Shown here piece by piece: positions 5,984 to 13,424 of a DNA stretch of 13,699 nucleotides. The notes beneath the pieces were generated by a model. The model was not told the origin of the DNA, searched no databases, and saw only the letters and a program-made list of their open reading frames with translations. The stretch covers positions 1 to 13,699 of the forward strand of contig JACRAO010000050.1 of the NCBI GenBank assembly GCA_016213345.1, written 5' to 3'. The stretch is from Bdellovibrio sp. (GTDB lineage: Bacteria > Bdellovibrionota > UBA1018). Position 1 is the first letter of the stretch. Each line of letters begins with the position of its first letter. The position numbers and the translations under genes are program-made.

Positions 5984-8248
5984 TTACTCCAACACCGTAG
6001 ACACTACAGACGATATCCCAGAAAATCCCTCGCCAGTGAGATTGATTGTTAAACCAGGATCAAAAAGTGAACAATACTTCGATTGAGCCACCGTAGACTC
6101 CGGACACAAACTCAAAGAATATGCCAAATCAATCCTCCAACACTTAGAAGGTGTCTGGATTTTCAAACCCAAACCCATTCCCAAAAGGTGAGATGGCTTT
6201 ACTAGAGTATAACTAAAACTAAAAGATGGCAAAAAATAATCAGATATGGAATATGCAAAGGAGCCGTTTAGATAATTAGTTTCACCACCAGACTTAAAAT
6301 AAATATAATTTAGGGAAAGACTTCTATCAAAAGATAAAAAATCCTGCCTGGTACCGCTTTCTAAAACATATTTTACCGATAAAGAAAAGTTATGTCGACT
6401 ATCCAATAGAGAAATATTGCCATACGGTAAATAATAATATTCACTACCAATGGTCCACTGATTATAATTAAAACCAAGTCCTGAAAAAAACCTAGACAAT
6501 GGCTTTCTATCGTCTGGAGTTTTTCTATACTCTCTAAAATTAATGGTTTGACCTGCTTTAAAATCAATCATCTTATGATAAGTAGGAGAAAGATTGTTTA
6601 TATCCCCTACTCTTCTGAGAATCTGCGAATTTACGGCATAGGTTAGTGATTTTCCCAGGGGATCAAAGTAAGTATTATAATTTTGCGATGAATCAATTGG
6701 CACAATATCGTAACTATCAAAATGATAACCACTTAACCCTTGCGCTTGGGCATGACTAATTTGCTCCAAAAAAGGATGTGATACCGGATTTTCAAAGCTA
6801 TGCGGTATTAAATTAAAAGTCAAAAAAGGTCGGATAAGATGCTTAATTTTTGGAACTGCTGGATTAGAAGTGTCATAAATCCTTTCAAACTGAGTAGATA
6901 ATTCAGAACGAAAAAGCAAATATCCACGACTTAAGTTTGGAACTGCATTATGAAAAGAATAAAAAAATGTTCGATATTCCAACGATGGAACAAGCGAAAA
7001 ATAATCAAATGGTCTCAGAGTAGTATATAACGTTGGTGTAATCGACAATCGTGTTGCACGTCTTAAAGGGTCTTTGCCCGCAATTGGATCTAAGTTTGGT
7101 CTAACTGTAGTCAATGGATCCAAATCAAAATCTCCAAATGTTCTTGTAAAATTAGTAATTCCTACACTAATTCCTGATGCCAAATAATTACTCACTATAA
7201 ACTTATCATTAGTAGTCACTACAGCTGTTGGATAAACTTGAACCGTTTTTGAATCAAAATTATATGGATCTGAATTTAATAAATTTCTTGTCCTACGTGC
7301 TGCCACATAGGCACTCAGTGCTGGTTTTGTATATGAAAGAAACAGAGATGACGTCAACGAAGCCCCATCTGAAGGAATATCAGAAAAACGATTAGGAAAA
7401 TAATTGTCTCTAACTTCATACAATTTCAATTTTTGATCTATACCAAAGGGTAATTCTTGAGCCTGCTCCAGCATAAAACCCCAACGGTCAGAAATCGCTG
7501 TGTCATTTCTATTTTTCGATTTATTACTGTCTTCAATAAATTTTTCAAATGTTGGATCTTTAACGTAAAAAAAATCTGCTTTACCTTCACTTCTTTTAGT
7601 GAGCTTATAACGCCCTTCCCACTCAAAACGAGGGCCGAAACCTCCCCAATATGCTAAAACAATCTTCATATCTGCACTGTTATGTATGGCCCAAAAAAAA
7701 GGAAGAATCACTCGTACGCCTTCGGTTGCAATTTTTATTTTTGGAATCAGAAAACCAGTTTGTCGACTCTTTTTTAATGGAACTATAAAATAAGGGAACC
7801 AAAACACTGGAACATCTTTGATTTTTCCAGTAACGTCTTTCATGTAAGCATAGCCTTCGAATTCTAGTTCAACATCACCTCCGCTTAATGCCCATGCCTT
7901 TGGACAGTCGTTGCAAGTAGAATAATCACCATTGTGAACCTGAAATCTGCCAGGACCAAGTTTATTTATTCTTTCACCTGTCAATGAATAGCGATTATTG
8001 GACACTCGACCATTAACAATACTTCCCATCCTAGTATTCATGTTAAAATGCATCTCATCCCCATAAATAATTAATTCTGGAGACACATAGATGCAGCTTC
8101 CCTTGGCATCTAGGTTGCTAGTCTCTTTATCGAAAACTATATAGTCCGCAATGATAGTTTCTCCAGGTTGATGCAACTGGGCATTGCCAACAAGTTCTAC
8201 ACGCTTGCCGTCCCTATCCCAAATGGTTTTGTCTCCTGACCAATGCAT
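5984..8248 (-). CDS. lptD: LPS-assembly protein LptD, lacking a readable signal peptide
   Basis: LptD is the outer-membrane beta-barrel that inserts LPS at the cell surface with LptE. The first open Met is at 8248 and gives 754 residues. The protein begins at MHWSGDKTIWDRDGK, the start of the periplasmic OstA/LptA-like jellyroll (to about 110), which includes LVGNAQLHQPGETIIAD. A STCNDCPKAW cysteine pair follows near 110-120. The rest is the LptD barrel domain, rich in aromatic-ending strands, and reaches a normal C-terminus. Cysteines near 715-735 may take part in disulfides. No signal peptide is present in this frame. The missing part is found upstream in the same frame but is closed by a TAA at 8303-8305 (separate entry). 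The body looks intact and under selection, so this is either a recent mutation, a sequence error or recoding. Confidence 0.9.
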   Translation of the reverse strand: MHWSGDKTIWDRDGKRVELVGNAQLHQPGETIIADYIVFDKETSNLDAKGSCIYVSPELIIYGDEMHFNMNTRMGSIVNGRVSNNRYSLTGERINKLGPGRFQVHNGDYSTCNDCPKAWALSGGDVELEFEGYAYMKDVTGKIKDVPVFWFPYFIVPLKKSRQTGFLIPKIKIATEGVRVILPFFWAIHNSADMKIVLAYWGGFGPRFEWEGRYKLTKRSEGKADFFYVKDPTFEKFIEDSNKSKNRNDTAISDRWGFMLEQAQELPFGIDQKLKLYEVRDNYFPNRFSDIPSDGASLTSSLFLSYTKPALSAYVAARRTRNLLNSDPYNFDSKTVQVYPTAVVTTNDKFIVSNYLASGISVGITNFTRTFGDFDLDPLTTVRPNLDPIAGKDPLRRATRLSITPTLYTTLRPFDYFSLVPSLEYRTFFYSFHNAVPNLSRGYLLFRSELSTQFERIYDTSNPAVPKIKHLIRPFLTFNLIPHSFENPVSHPFLEQISHAQAQGLSGYHFDSYDIVPIDSSQNYNTYFDPLGKSLTYAVNSQILRRVGDINNLSPTYHKMIDFKAGQTINFREYRKTPDDRKPLSRFFSGLGFNYNQWTIGSEYYYLPYGNISLLDSRHNFSLSVKYVLESGTRQDFLSFDRSLSLNYIYFKSGGETNYLNGSFAYSISDYFLPSFSFSYTLVKPSHLLGMGLGLKIQTPSKCWRIDLAYSLSLCPESTVAQSKYCSLFDPGLTINLTGEGFSGISSVVSTVLE

Positions 8249-8329
8249 TGGGTTCTCATCAGAAGCCGTGTAAGCATTTGTCGTAATAAAATTAACAAAT
8301 ATTTACGAAATGTTTATTTTATCTTTCAT
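8249..8329 (-). pseudogene. lptD: Interrupted signal-peptide region of lptD
   Basis: The ATG at 8327-8329 overlaps the accD stop as ATGA (8326-8329), the classic coupled start. It reads MKDKINIS, then TAA (8303-8305), then IFVNFITTNAYTA followed by SDENP, and joins the LptD body at Met 8248 in the same frame. Removing the stop would give a 22-residue signal peptide with cleavage expected after Tyr-Thr-Ala. The +1 frame over the same bases reads RKYLLILL, which looks even more like a signal core, so a pair of compensating indels is an alternative to a simple nonsense change. Confidence 0.65.
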
Positions 8330-9192
8330 GAATAACAATTATTTTTACCAAGCCTCCAAAGATGGATCTTTAATTGGTTAGATAAATCTTTTCGTTCAAT
8401 AATACGATCTATAAAACCATGTTTCAATAAAAACTCACTACGCTGAAATCCTTGAGGCAAAGTTTGTCTTATAGTTTGCTCAATTACACGTGGACCAGCA
8501 AATCCAATAAGAGCTCCTGGTTCTGCAAAAATCAAATCCCCTAAAAAAGCAAACGAAGCGGCAACTCCTCCAGTGGTAGGATCAGTTAAAATCGAGATAT
8601 ATGGAATCCCTTCTTGTCTCATGCGATAAATTAAGGAAGCCGTTTTTGCCATTTGCATGAGTGAAAGAATGCCTTCCTGCATTCTAGCTCCTCCAGTTGC
8701 AGAAACAATAACAACAGGAAGTCTCTCCTGTAATGCTTTTTCAAAAAGTAGTGAAACTTTTTCCCCCACTACAATACCCATACTGCCACCCATAAACTTG
8801 AACTCAAAAACACCTAAATAATACATGAATCCACCAAGTTTTGCACGGCCAGTTATAATAGCATCACGTAAAGAAGTCTTCTCAGCAGCCTGTTTAAGTC
8901 GCTCTCTATAAGGCTTTAAATCATCAAAATTAAGAGGATCGTTTGTAACCAGATTATCACTATATTCTTCAAATGAGTTTTCATCTACTAGAAGTTCGAT
9001 TCTTTCGATAGCAGATAGGCGAAAATGAAAACCACATTCCAGGCACACGTTTAAATTTTCTTTTAAAATTTTGGATTGTAGTATTTCACCACAACAAGTG
9101 CACTTAATCCACAATCCTTCGGGAACCTTAGAAATACGTTGTTCTGGTTCCTGCTTTATTTTGGGTGTCTTGAGATCTTCAAACCAGGTCAT
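8326..9192 (-). CDS. accD: Acetyl-CoA carboxylase carboxyltransferase subunit beta
   Basis: AccD pairs with AccA to transfer the carboxyl group from biotin (on AccB) to acetyl-CoA, giving malonyl-CoA for fatty-acid synthesis. The ATG at 9192 was chosen because the family begins with M-[ST]-W; a TTG 18 nt earlier is possible but adds an unusual leader. Counting from 9192 there are 288 residues. The N-terminal zinc ribbon has Cys31, Cys34, Cys50 and Cys53. The crotonase-like core shows GGSMGIVVGEK, TGGARMQEG and DPTTGGVAASFA. No accA or folC is adjacent. The stop TGA overlaps the original lptD ATG (ATGA), so accD, lptD and the SIS gene look like one operon that links lipid supply with LPS export. 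Confidence 0.96.
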   Translation of the reverse strand: MTWFEDLKTPKIKQEPEQRISKVPEGLWIKCTCCGEILQSKILKENLNVCLECGFHFRLSAIERIELLVDENSFEEYSDNLVTNDPLNFDDLKPYRERLKQAAEKTSLRDAIITGRAKLGGFMYYLGVFEFKFMGGSMGIVVGEKVSLLFEKALQERLPVVIVSATGGARMQEGILSLMQMAKTASLIYRMRQEGIPYISILTDPTTGGVAASFAFLGDLIFAEPGALIGFAGPRVIEQTIRQTLPQGFQRSEFLLKHGFIDRIIERKDLSNQLKIHLWRLGKNNCYS

Positions 9193-9251
9193 AACGTATG
9201 AAGTTATCAAGATTATGGACGAGAATCAATCACAGTTCTATAACCAACCGC

Positions 9252-10517
9252 CTACCCTGTTTGTTTTCCCATATTTTCGTTTTCAAAGGCTAATTTAAAA
9301 GCTTCTATCACTTTTGGGTCAAACTGTGTACCACTGCACTTTAAAATTTCTTGGTAAGCTTGTTTGGGTAACAGCCCTTTACGATAGGGCCGTGAGCTAA
9401 TCATGGCATCATACGTGTCAGCCACAGCTATAATTCGTGCATTCAATGGTATTTCTGTCTCCTTTAACCCCTGTGGATAACCCTTACCATCCCATCTCTC
9501 GTGATGATAGCGCATGCCACCAATAACATCACTTAAGCTTTCTACTTTTTTCATAATCTGATAACCCAGTTCTGGATGTTTTTGCATAATCACCCATTCA
9601 TCTGCATCCAACTTAGCCTGTTTTCTCAAAACATGATCATCCACCCCAATTTTTCCAATATCATGCAAAAGAGCACTAAGCTTTAGACGCTCCATCTGCT
9701 CAGAAGTGAGATCCATGTGTTTTCCAATACACTCGGAAAAATAATGCACCCTTTTAGTGTGGCCACCCGTATAATGATCCTTTTTCTCAATAGACTCAGC
9801 CAAAGCGGAAACAGTATCATAAAAACTTTTTTTTAATGAATTATATAGTCTTGAATTTTCGATAGCAATAGCTACTTGATTGCTTAAAGAAGTTAACAAC
9901 TTTAGATCCTCAGGATCAAAAGACGCCCAAGGATATAAAGAGTTTTTCTGTGGGATTTCTTCTAATTTATTAATTGCCTGCAGTACACCAATGATTTTAT
10001 CTTTTATTTTTAATGGCACACAAATCATAGTTGTAACTTTAAAACCAGTTTTTTCAGTTGCTTTCTTAAAATGCCTGGGATCACTGGGCACGTCATTGAT
10101 AAGCAAACTCTCGCCACTCAAAGCTACAATGCCAGCTATTGAGTTAGATTGAAGCGGGAGTCTTAGATTTTCTTTTAAATGTCTGCCAGTCTCACCTAAA
10201 GCCACGTCCCAGAAAAGCTCATTTTTTTCAAAATCCACTAATAAAATCGATGCAGTTTCACAGTTCAAGAGTTTACAAGTAGCCTCTAATGCTTTTTCGC
10301 GCACCAATTCGGGATTTAAAGTCGAATTAAGCAGGTGAGCCACTTCCATAAGCCTTTCAAGCTGAGAGACTTTTATTTTCATCTGCTGTAATGTTTTTTC
10401 AATTTCACATTCTAAATTTTTTACCTTATTAAGAGCTTCGATAAGTTCTGACTGTTTTGCATACGAAGCGTTAATAAATCTTGTTTCAGATAAATAAGAA
10501 GTTTTTTTCTTTGACAT
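9252..10517 (-). CDS. GAF-HD-GYP cyclic-di-GMP phosphodiesterase
   Basis: The protein has 421 residues in three parts. A coiled-coil N-terminus spans about 18-60, a GAF sensor domain about 57-225, and an HD-GYP domain about 230-415. Catalytic residues visible are His285-Asp286 and Lys289 in HDIGK, His314, the His338-His339-Glu340 triplet, and Gly346-Tyr347-Pro348 in RWDGKGYP, with Asp367 in VADTYD. The motif set is complete, so hydrolysis of c-di-GMP to GMP is likely. It has no membrane segment or receiver domain; input would come through the GAF ligand or the coiled coil. The gene sits 59 nt upstream of accD. Its ATG is 15 nt after a terminator-like hairpin and has no Shine-Dalgarno in the U-rich gap, which suggests control in the leader. 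Confidence 0.92.
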   Translation of the reverse strand: MSKKKTSYLSETRFINASYAKQSELIEALNKVKNLECEIEKTLQQMKIKVSQLERLMEVAHLLNSTLNPELVREKALEATCKLLNCETASILLVDFEKNELFWDVALGETGRHLKENLRLPLQSNSIAGIVALSGESLLINDVPSDPRHFKKATEKTGFKVTTMICVPLKIKDKIIGVLQAINKLEEIPQKNSLYPWASFDPEDLKLLTSLSNQVAIAIENSRLYNSLKKSFYDTVSALAESIEKKDHYTGGHTKRVHYFSECIGKHMDLTSEQMERLKLSALLHDIGKIGVDDHVLRKQAKLDADEWVIMQKHPELGYQIMKKVESLSDVIGGMRYHHERWDGKGYPQGLKETEIPLNARIIAVADTYDAMISSRPYRKGLLPKQAYQEILKCSGTQFDPKVIEAFKLAFENENMGKQTG

Positions 10518-10521
10518 CTTA

Positions 10522-10567
10522 AAATAAAAAATGCCTCAGTGCACAGTCATCCTAACTTCACTGAGGC
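10522..10567 (-). terminator. Rho-independent terminator directly before the HD-GYP gene
   Basis: GCCTCAGTG (10533-10541) and CACTGAGGC (10559-10567) form a perfect 9-bp stem with a 17-nt loop. On the minus strand it is followed by ATTTTTTATTTT. It would end transcripts coming from rsmI or from the promoter at 10632-10659, or act as an attenuator for the HD-GYP gene, whose ATG is only 15 nt downstream. Confidence 0.65.
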
Positions 10568-10626
10568 CAACAGGTGTTAAAATTCGTTTCCCTAAATCCT
10601 TCCTTGGATTTTTACCACGACCACTA
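10522..10626 (-). ncRNA. Candidate structured leader or small RNA with GGA-loop hairpins
   Basis: About 105 nt lie between a promoter-like sequence (10632-10659) and a rho-independent terminator that ends just before the HD-GYP gene. On the minus strand I can draw an outer stem GUGGUAAAA/UUUUAACAC with one mismatch, enclosing AAUCC-AAGGAA-GGAUU whose loop exposes AAGGA. An unpaired AGGGA follows. The terminator hairpin encloses AGU-UAGGAUG-ACU, which also exposes GGA in a loop. GGA in hairpin loops is the CsrA/RsmA binding signature, and the size is like RsmY or RsmZ. A riboswitch-type attenuator is the alternative; no known c-di-GMP riboswitch consensus is present. Confidence 0.38.
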
Positions 10627-10631
10627 CCTTA

Positions 10632-10659
10632 AGTGTACGATGGTTTTAAAACCGGTCAA
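10632..10659 (-). promoter_or_regulatory. Promoter-like site with a palindrome in its spacer
   Basis: TTGACC (10654-10659) and TACACT (10632-10637) are 16 bp apart on the minus strand, giving a start near 10625. The spacer contains a perfect 12-bp palindrome, GGTTTTAAAACC (10642-10653), a good position for a repressor. It would drive the leader RNA and, by read-through, the HD-GYP gene. Confidence 0.42.
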
Positions 10660-10688
10660 TCCTATAATTGGTCTATTATGAAAAAAAA

Positions 10689-11612
10689 TTATTTTTTTTC
10701 GTTTTTTAGTTTCAGTGCCATTTCATAGACAGTATTTTTTGAAATGCCAAAATATTGGCTAACATTTTTAACGGTTAAAGATAAAGATAATTCAGTTTTC
10801 AGTAAACAATCTAAAGTTTTAACCCAGTTCAAGTTATTTTCTGTTGAACTAATTTTGTTTACAAATTTCGCACCAAAACACCACTCACCTATAGTTCCTT
10901 CTCTTTTTATTTCTTGCTTAAGCTCGTTAAACACATTTTCTACACTACCATAAAATAATTTTTCATGAAATTTAGTAAGTTCTTTTGCGACTACAACTTC
11001 TGCTAATGGTGAAAAAAACGTAATGGTTTCGATAGTCTTTTCAATTCTTTGCGGACTCTCAAACCAGACGTAAAAATGACAAAATAATGATTCTGACACT
11101 TGTTTTAATTCTTTCTGTTGTTCACTTGGTTTTCTTGGAAAAAACCCTCTAAAACAAAAGCCGTTTTCATGTATACCCGAAACAGAAAGAAAAGTAGAAA
11201 GCGCTGAAACACCAGCCACAGGAGTAACTAGTATGCCGGCCTTATGAGCTTCATTGACAAGATTAGCGCCAGGATCAGAAATACAAGGGGTACCAGCATC
11301 AGTCACTAACGCAATGTTTTTGCCTTGCTGAAGAACGTCAATGATTTTACACAATTTATATGAATTAGAATGCGCATCAAATCGTACAAGTTGTTTAGAG
11401 AGATTTAGATACTTAAGAAGTATTAACGTTCTTCGCGTATCTTCACAAAGCACTAAATCTGCTCTTTTAAGTGCTTCACAGGCTCTCGCGGTTAAATCAT
11501 ATAAGTTGCCTATAGGAGTTGCCACAATCCAGAGTCCGGAAGGCAGTTCAATCTTTGAATTATAAATGGGCATTTTTTTCTCATTTGTTTCTTGCATAAA
11601 AAGAGAGATCAT
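10689..11612 (-). CDS. rsmI: 16S rRNA (cytidine(1402)-2'-O)-methyltransferase
   Basis: RsmI uses S-adenosylmethionine to 2'-O-methylate C1402 in the 16S rRNA decoding centre. The tetrapyrrole-methylase-like fold is clear: ATPIGNLYDLT (31-41), CEDTRRT (56-62), TDAGTPCISDPG (104-115) and PVAGVSAL soon after. FESPQRI and KELTKFHE appear in the second half. The C-terminal 50 residues form the helix-turn-helix-like tail common in RsmI, with ISKNTVYEMAL. The length of 307 residues is slightly above E. coli (286) because of an N-terminal extension. ATGs at 11612, 11597 and 11573 are all possible, and the third has GAGAAA just upstream. The stop lies inside a GAAAAAAAA/TTTTTTTTC palindrome. Confidence 0.95.
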   Translation of the reverse strand: MISLFMQETNEKKMPIYNSKIELPSGLWIVATPIGNLYDLTARACEALKRADLVLCEDTRRTLILLKYLNLSKQLVRFDAHSNSYKLCKIIDVLQQGKNIALVTDAGTPCISDPGANLVNEAHKAGILVTPVAGVSALSTFLSVSGIHENGFCFRGFFPRKPSEQQKELKQVSESLFCHFYVWFESPQRIEKTIETITFFSPLAEVVVAKELTKFHEKLFYGSVENVFNELKQEIKREGTIGEWCFGAKFVNKISSTENNLNWVKTLDCLLKTELSLSLTVKNVSQYFGISKNTVYEMALKLKNEKK

Positions 11613-11615
11613 AGA

Positions 11616-11637
11616 CTTGTAAGCGTTTAGTTACAAG
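11616..11637. promoter_or_regulatory. Inverted repeat between divergent rsmI and STAS genes
   Basis: CTTGTAA (11616-11622) and TTACAAG (11631-11637) are a perfect 7-bp inverted repeat with an 8-nt spacer, and fill most of the 34-bp divergent intergenic gap. The right arm overlaps the Shine-Dalgarno of the STAS gene (AAGGGGG from 11635). It could be an operator for a dimeric regulator, or an RNA hairpin that covers that ribosome-binding site. Confidence 0.4.
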
Positions 11638-11646
11638 GGGGAAAAC

Positions 11647-12009
11647 ATGGGTATGAAAGCGGTTTTTAAAAAAGACGGGGACATTATGACTGTATCAATC
11701 CAGGGCAAACTGGATTATGAATCTCATGAAATTTTAAAAGAGAATTTAAACAAAATAATAAATCATCAAAAAACTGATTCTGTGCCCAAAAAGATCATAT
11801 TTGATATGGGAAAACTAGAATTTGTAGGTTCTAGTGGAATTACAAGTCTTATACAGACTTTAAAAGAATTTCATTCGAAATCACCAAGCCATCACACTTA
11901 TCAAAACGTAAGAAATGAATTTCAGAAAATTATCAAAGCTTATGACGCAGATAACATGTTTGAGTTCGAAGATAATAATTTCTCAACAAAAAAACCAATG
12001 GATAATTAA
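11647..12009 (+). CDS. STAS-domain anti-sigma-factor antagonist
   Basis: The 120-residue protein is a single STAS domain like SpoIIAA/RsbV. The phosphorylation loop is FVGSSGITSL (59-68), and Ser63 aligns with the serine that the partner kinase (SpoIIAB/RsbW type) phosphorylates; the usual preceding Asp is Gly61 here. Such proteins free a sigma factor or other target by binding the anti-sigma factor. No kinase or phosphatase gene is in the window, so the partner is unknown. The C-terminal 35 residues look diverged, with a polar tail. The start at 11647 has AAGGGGG 5 nt upstream; a second ATG at 11653 is less well placed. The stop TAA interlocks with the opposing acyltransferase stop (TTAA, 12006-12009). 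Confidence 0.85.
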   Translation: MGMKAVFKKDGDIMTVSIQGKLDYESHEILKENLNKIINHQKTDSVPKKIIFDMGKLEFVGSSGITSLIQTLKEFHSKSPSHHTYQNVRNEFQKIIKAYDADNMFEFEDNNFSTKKPMDN

Positions 12010-13094
12010 TTGGTAATAAACTTCAGTTTCATGTTCTTGATGAATTTCTGCATAGGCTCTTCAAAAACAACATAAATGGCCATCGAAATTAGGTTTATCA
12101 GAACAAATAGTTCTAAGTTATTAATAGGCGTGTATTTGAGCAATATCCCAGATAAAATTCCTACATGTAAAAGATAAAAAGTATAAGAAGATTTTCCCAG
12201 AAAAACCATAATGCGCAATGATAAAAATTTTCCAAGACTAGTTCGTTCACTCACCAATCCATAGATCAAAACAGCTATGCAAGGAGGAAGTATAAAATTA
12301 TTTAAAAAAATCCCCACTGGGTGCGAAAGAGCCGTATTATTTATTTTAGCTGCAATCATAGAAAGCAATACTGTAACAATAAAAATCCCAGCTACACCTA
12401 AATAGGTAAATATTGCGACACCTGATCTGGACAATACTTTAGAATTGTTATTTTTTAAAACAAACAGTCCTAGATATATTCCACAAAAAAACTCAAAACC
12501 CCTCCCAAAGTAGGTTCGTAACATTGCCTGAGAGATATTTTCAAAATAACCAGGTTCATTTAAGCCTAATCCAATTAAAACCGCCCCAATCAAGTAGACA
12601 GTCACTAAAGACAAGATCAACCCCTTACTTTTTCTTGCTATGAAAAAAATAAATGGAGCGGACATATAAAAACATTCTTCTACAGTAAGCGACCAAGCCT
12701 GTGGTATAGCAAGGTAGTTATTGTTGAGAAATCCCCCTGTCATAGTCAAATTAAGGAGACAACTGATGGGATGCTTATTGCTTTGCACAATCAACGTAGC
12801 TGCCATAATGCAAAAAAACACTGGATAAATACGCGCAAATCGATTTTTAAAATAACCAATCAACCAAGGCAAAGAAATTTTAGTGGTCGCATAATATCGA
12901 ATAGTAATCAGAAATCCACTCAGAACAAAAAAAACCGTAACACCGATATGTAATTCCCTAAATATCCCATAAATAAACCTTCCAAGCACGGCTTCTGATG
13001 GAGAGTAATGATAAAGAAAAACAAAATATGCAGCAATTGTCCTGAGCCCAGTAAGTGCAGGAATATTAATTTTTGTCGCATCTCTTTGTATCAT
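12006..13094 (-). CDS. Acyltransferase-3 family membrane protein (OafA/NodX/WecH type)
   Basis: The 362-residue inner-membrane protein has about ten hydrophobic segments. The N-terminal motif ALTGLRTIAAY contains Arg18, and His29 follows exactly as in the R-X10-H signature of the family. GVTVFFVLSGFLIT (51-64), FKNRFARIYP and WSLTVEECFY (with the conserved Glu pair) are also typical. Family members move an acetyl or other acyl group from acyl-CoA to a surface sugar such as O-antigen or exopolysaccharide. The acceptor cannot be told here; no glycan cluster is visible, so the gene looks isolated. No Shine-Dalgarno is obvious. It begins 22 nt downstream of a tRNA-Glu fragment, which together with its solitary position hints at acquisition next to a tRNA site. 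Confidence 0.92.
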   Translation of the reverse strand: MIQRDATKINIPALTGLRTIAAYFVFLYHYSPSEAVLGRFIYGIFRELHIGVTVFFVLSGFLITIRYYATTKISLPWLIGYFKNRFARIYPVFFCIMAATLIVQSNKHPISCLLNLTMTGGFLNNNYLAIPQAWSLTVEECFYMSAPFIFFIARKSKGLILSLVTVYLIGAVLIGLGLNEPGYFENISQAMLRTYFGRGFEFFCGIYLGLFVLKNNNSKVLSRSGVAIFTYLGVAGIFIVTVLLSMIAAKINNTALSHPVGIFLNNFILPPCIAVLIYGLVSERTSLGKFLSLRIMVFLGKSSYTFYLLHVGILSGILLKYTPINNLELFVLINLISMAIYVVFEEPMQKFIKNMKLKFITN

Positions 13095-13115
13095 TAGTTG
13101 ATAGTACCATAAATA

Positions 13116-13161
13116 CGTCCCTACGGGGATTCGAACCCCGGTTTACGCCGTGAGAAGGCGC
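13116..13161 (-). pseudogene. 3' half of a tRNA-Glu (anticodon CUC)
   Basis: On the minus strand the anticodon arm GCGCC-TTCTCAC-GGCGT (anticodon CTC), a 4-nt variable region, the T-arm CGGGG-TTCGAAT-CCCCG, the acceptor 3' strand TAGGGAC and discriminator G are all well formed and closely resemble bacterial tRNA-Glu. Upstream, where the D-arm and the acceptor 5' strand (GTCCCTA) should be, the sequence (13162-13192) does not pair and has no D-loop GG. The gene is therefore a fragment, beginning at the anticodon stem. Integrases commonly recombine in the anticodon or T loop, so this could be an att-site scar; simple decay of a tRNA gene is the alternative. Confidence 0.72.
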
Positions 13162-13350
13162 TTTCTGAAAACGATTTAACCCCTGAAAATTACACAAATA
13201 TTCAAGAAAATAACTTACTAAAACAGCATTCAACCTTGTCGAAACTTGCTGAAAAATTCTCAATGATTCTAGAGGCTGTCGCAAGTGCTTGCTACACCGG
13301 TGCTACGCAGAAAAAAAAATGGGGGGAAAATTCTATGGACCCGCCCTAAA

Positions 13351-13382
13351 TAAAAAAGCCCGGCGGGTTTTCCGTCGGGCTT
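13351..13382 (-). terminator. Strong rho-independent terminator
   Basis: AAGCCCGGCGG (13356-13366) pairs with CCGTCGGGCTT (13372-13382), 11 bp with one G-U pair and a 5-nt loop. On the minus strand the stem is followed by a T-run (complement of 13351-13357). On the plus strand it is followed by CTCG and would not terminate well. Confidence 0.8.
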
Positions 13383-13424
13383 CTCGAAATTTAGATTTCG
13401 TCAGCTCTTGGTTAGACCCTGGTG

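Noticed and set aside
10522..10626. Known c-di-GMP riboswitch (GEMM-I/II) in front of the HD-GYP gene
   Set aside because: I looked for the conserved GEMM core and its tetraloop-receptor features and did not find them.
10680..10700. GAAAAAAAA/TTTTTTTTC palindrome at the rsmI stop as a terminator
   Set aside because: The stem is almost all A-T and the GC-rich terminator downstream at 10533-10567 is the better candidate.
12006..12009. Interlocked stops of STAS and acyltransferase as a special feature
   Set aside because: A 4-nt TTAA overlap of convergent stops is common in compact A+T-rich genomes.
13116..13192. Intact tRNA-Glu with an intron or unusual D-arm
   Set aside because: The missing 5' acceptor strand is not found upstream within the window, and bacterial tRNA introns sit in the anticodon loop, which is uninterrupted here.
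13066..13284. 72-codon open frame across the tRNA-Glu fragment (minus strand)
   Set aside because: It starts at TTG with no ribosome-binding site, and its C-terminal part is translated tRNA sequence. It is chance openness, although a decayed integrase tail cannot be formally excluded.
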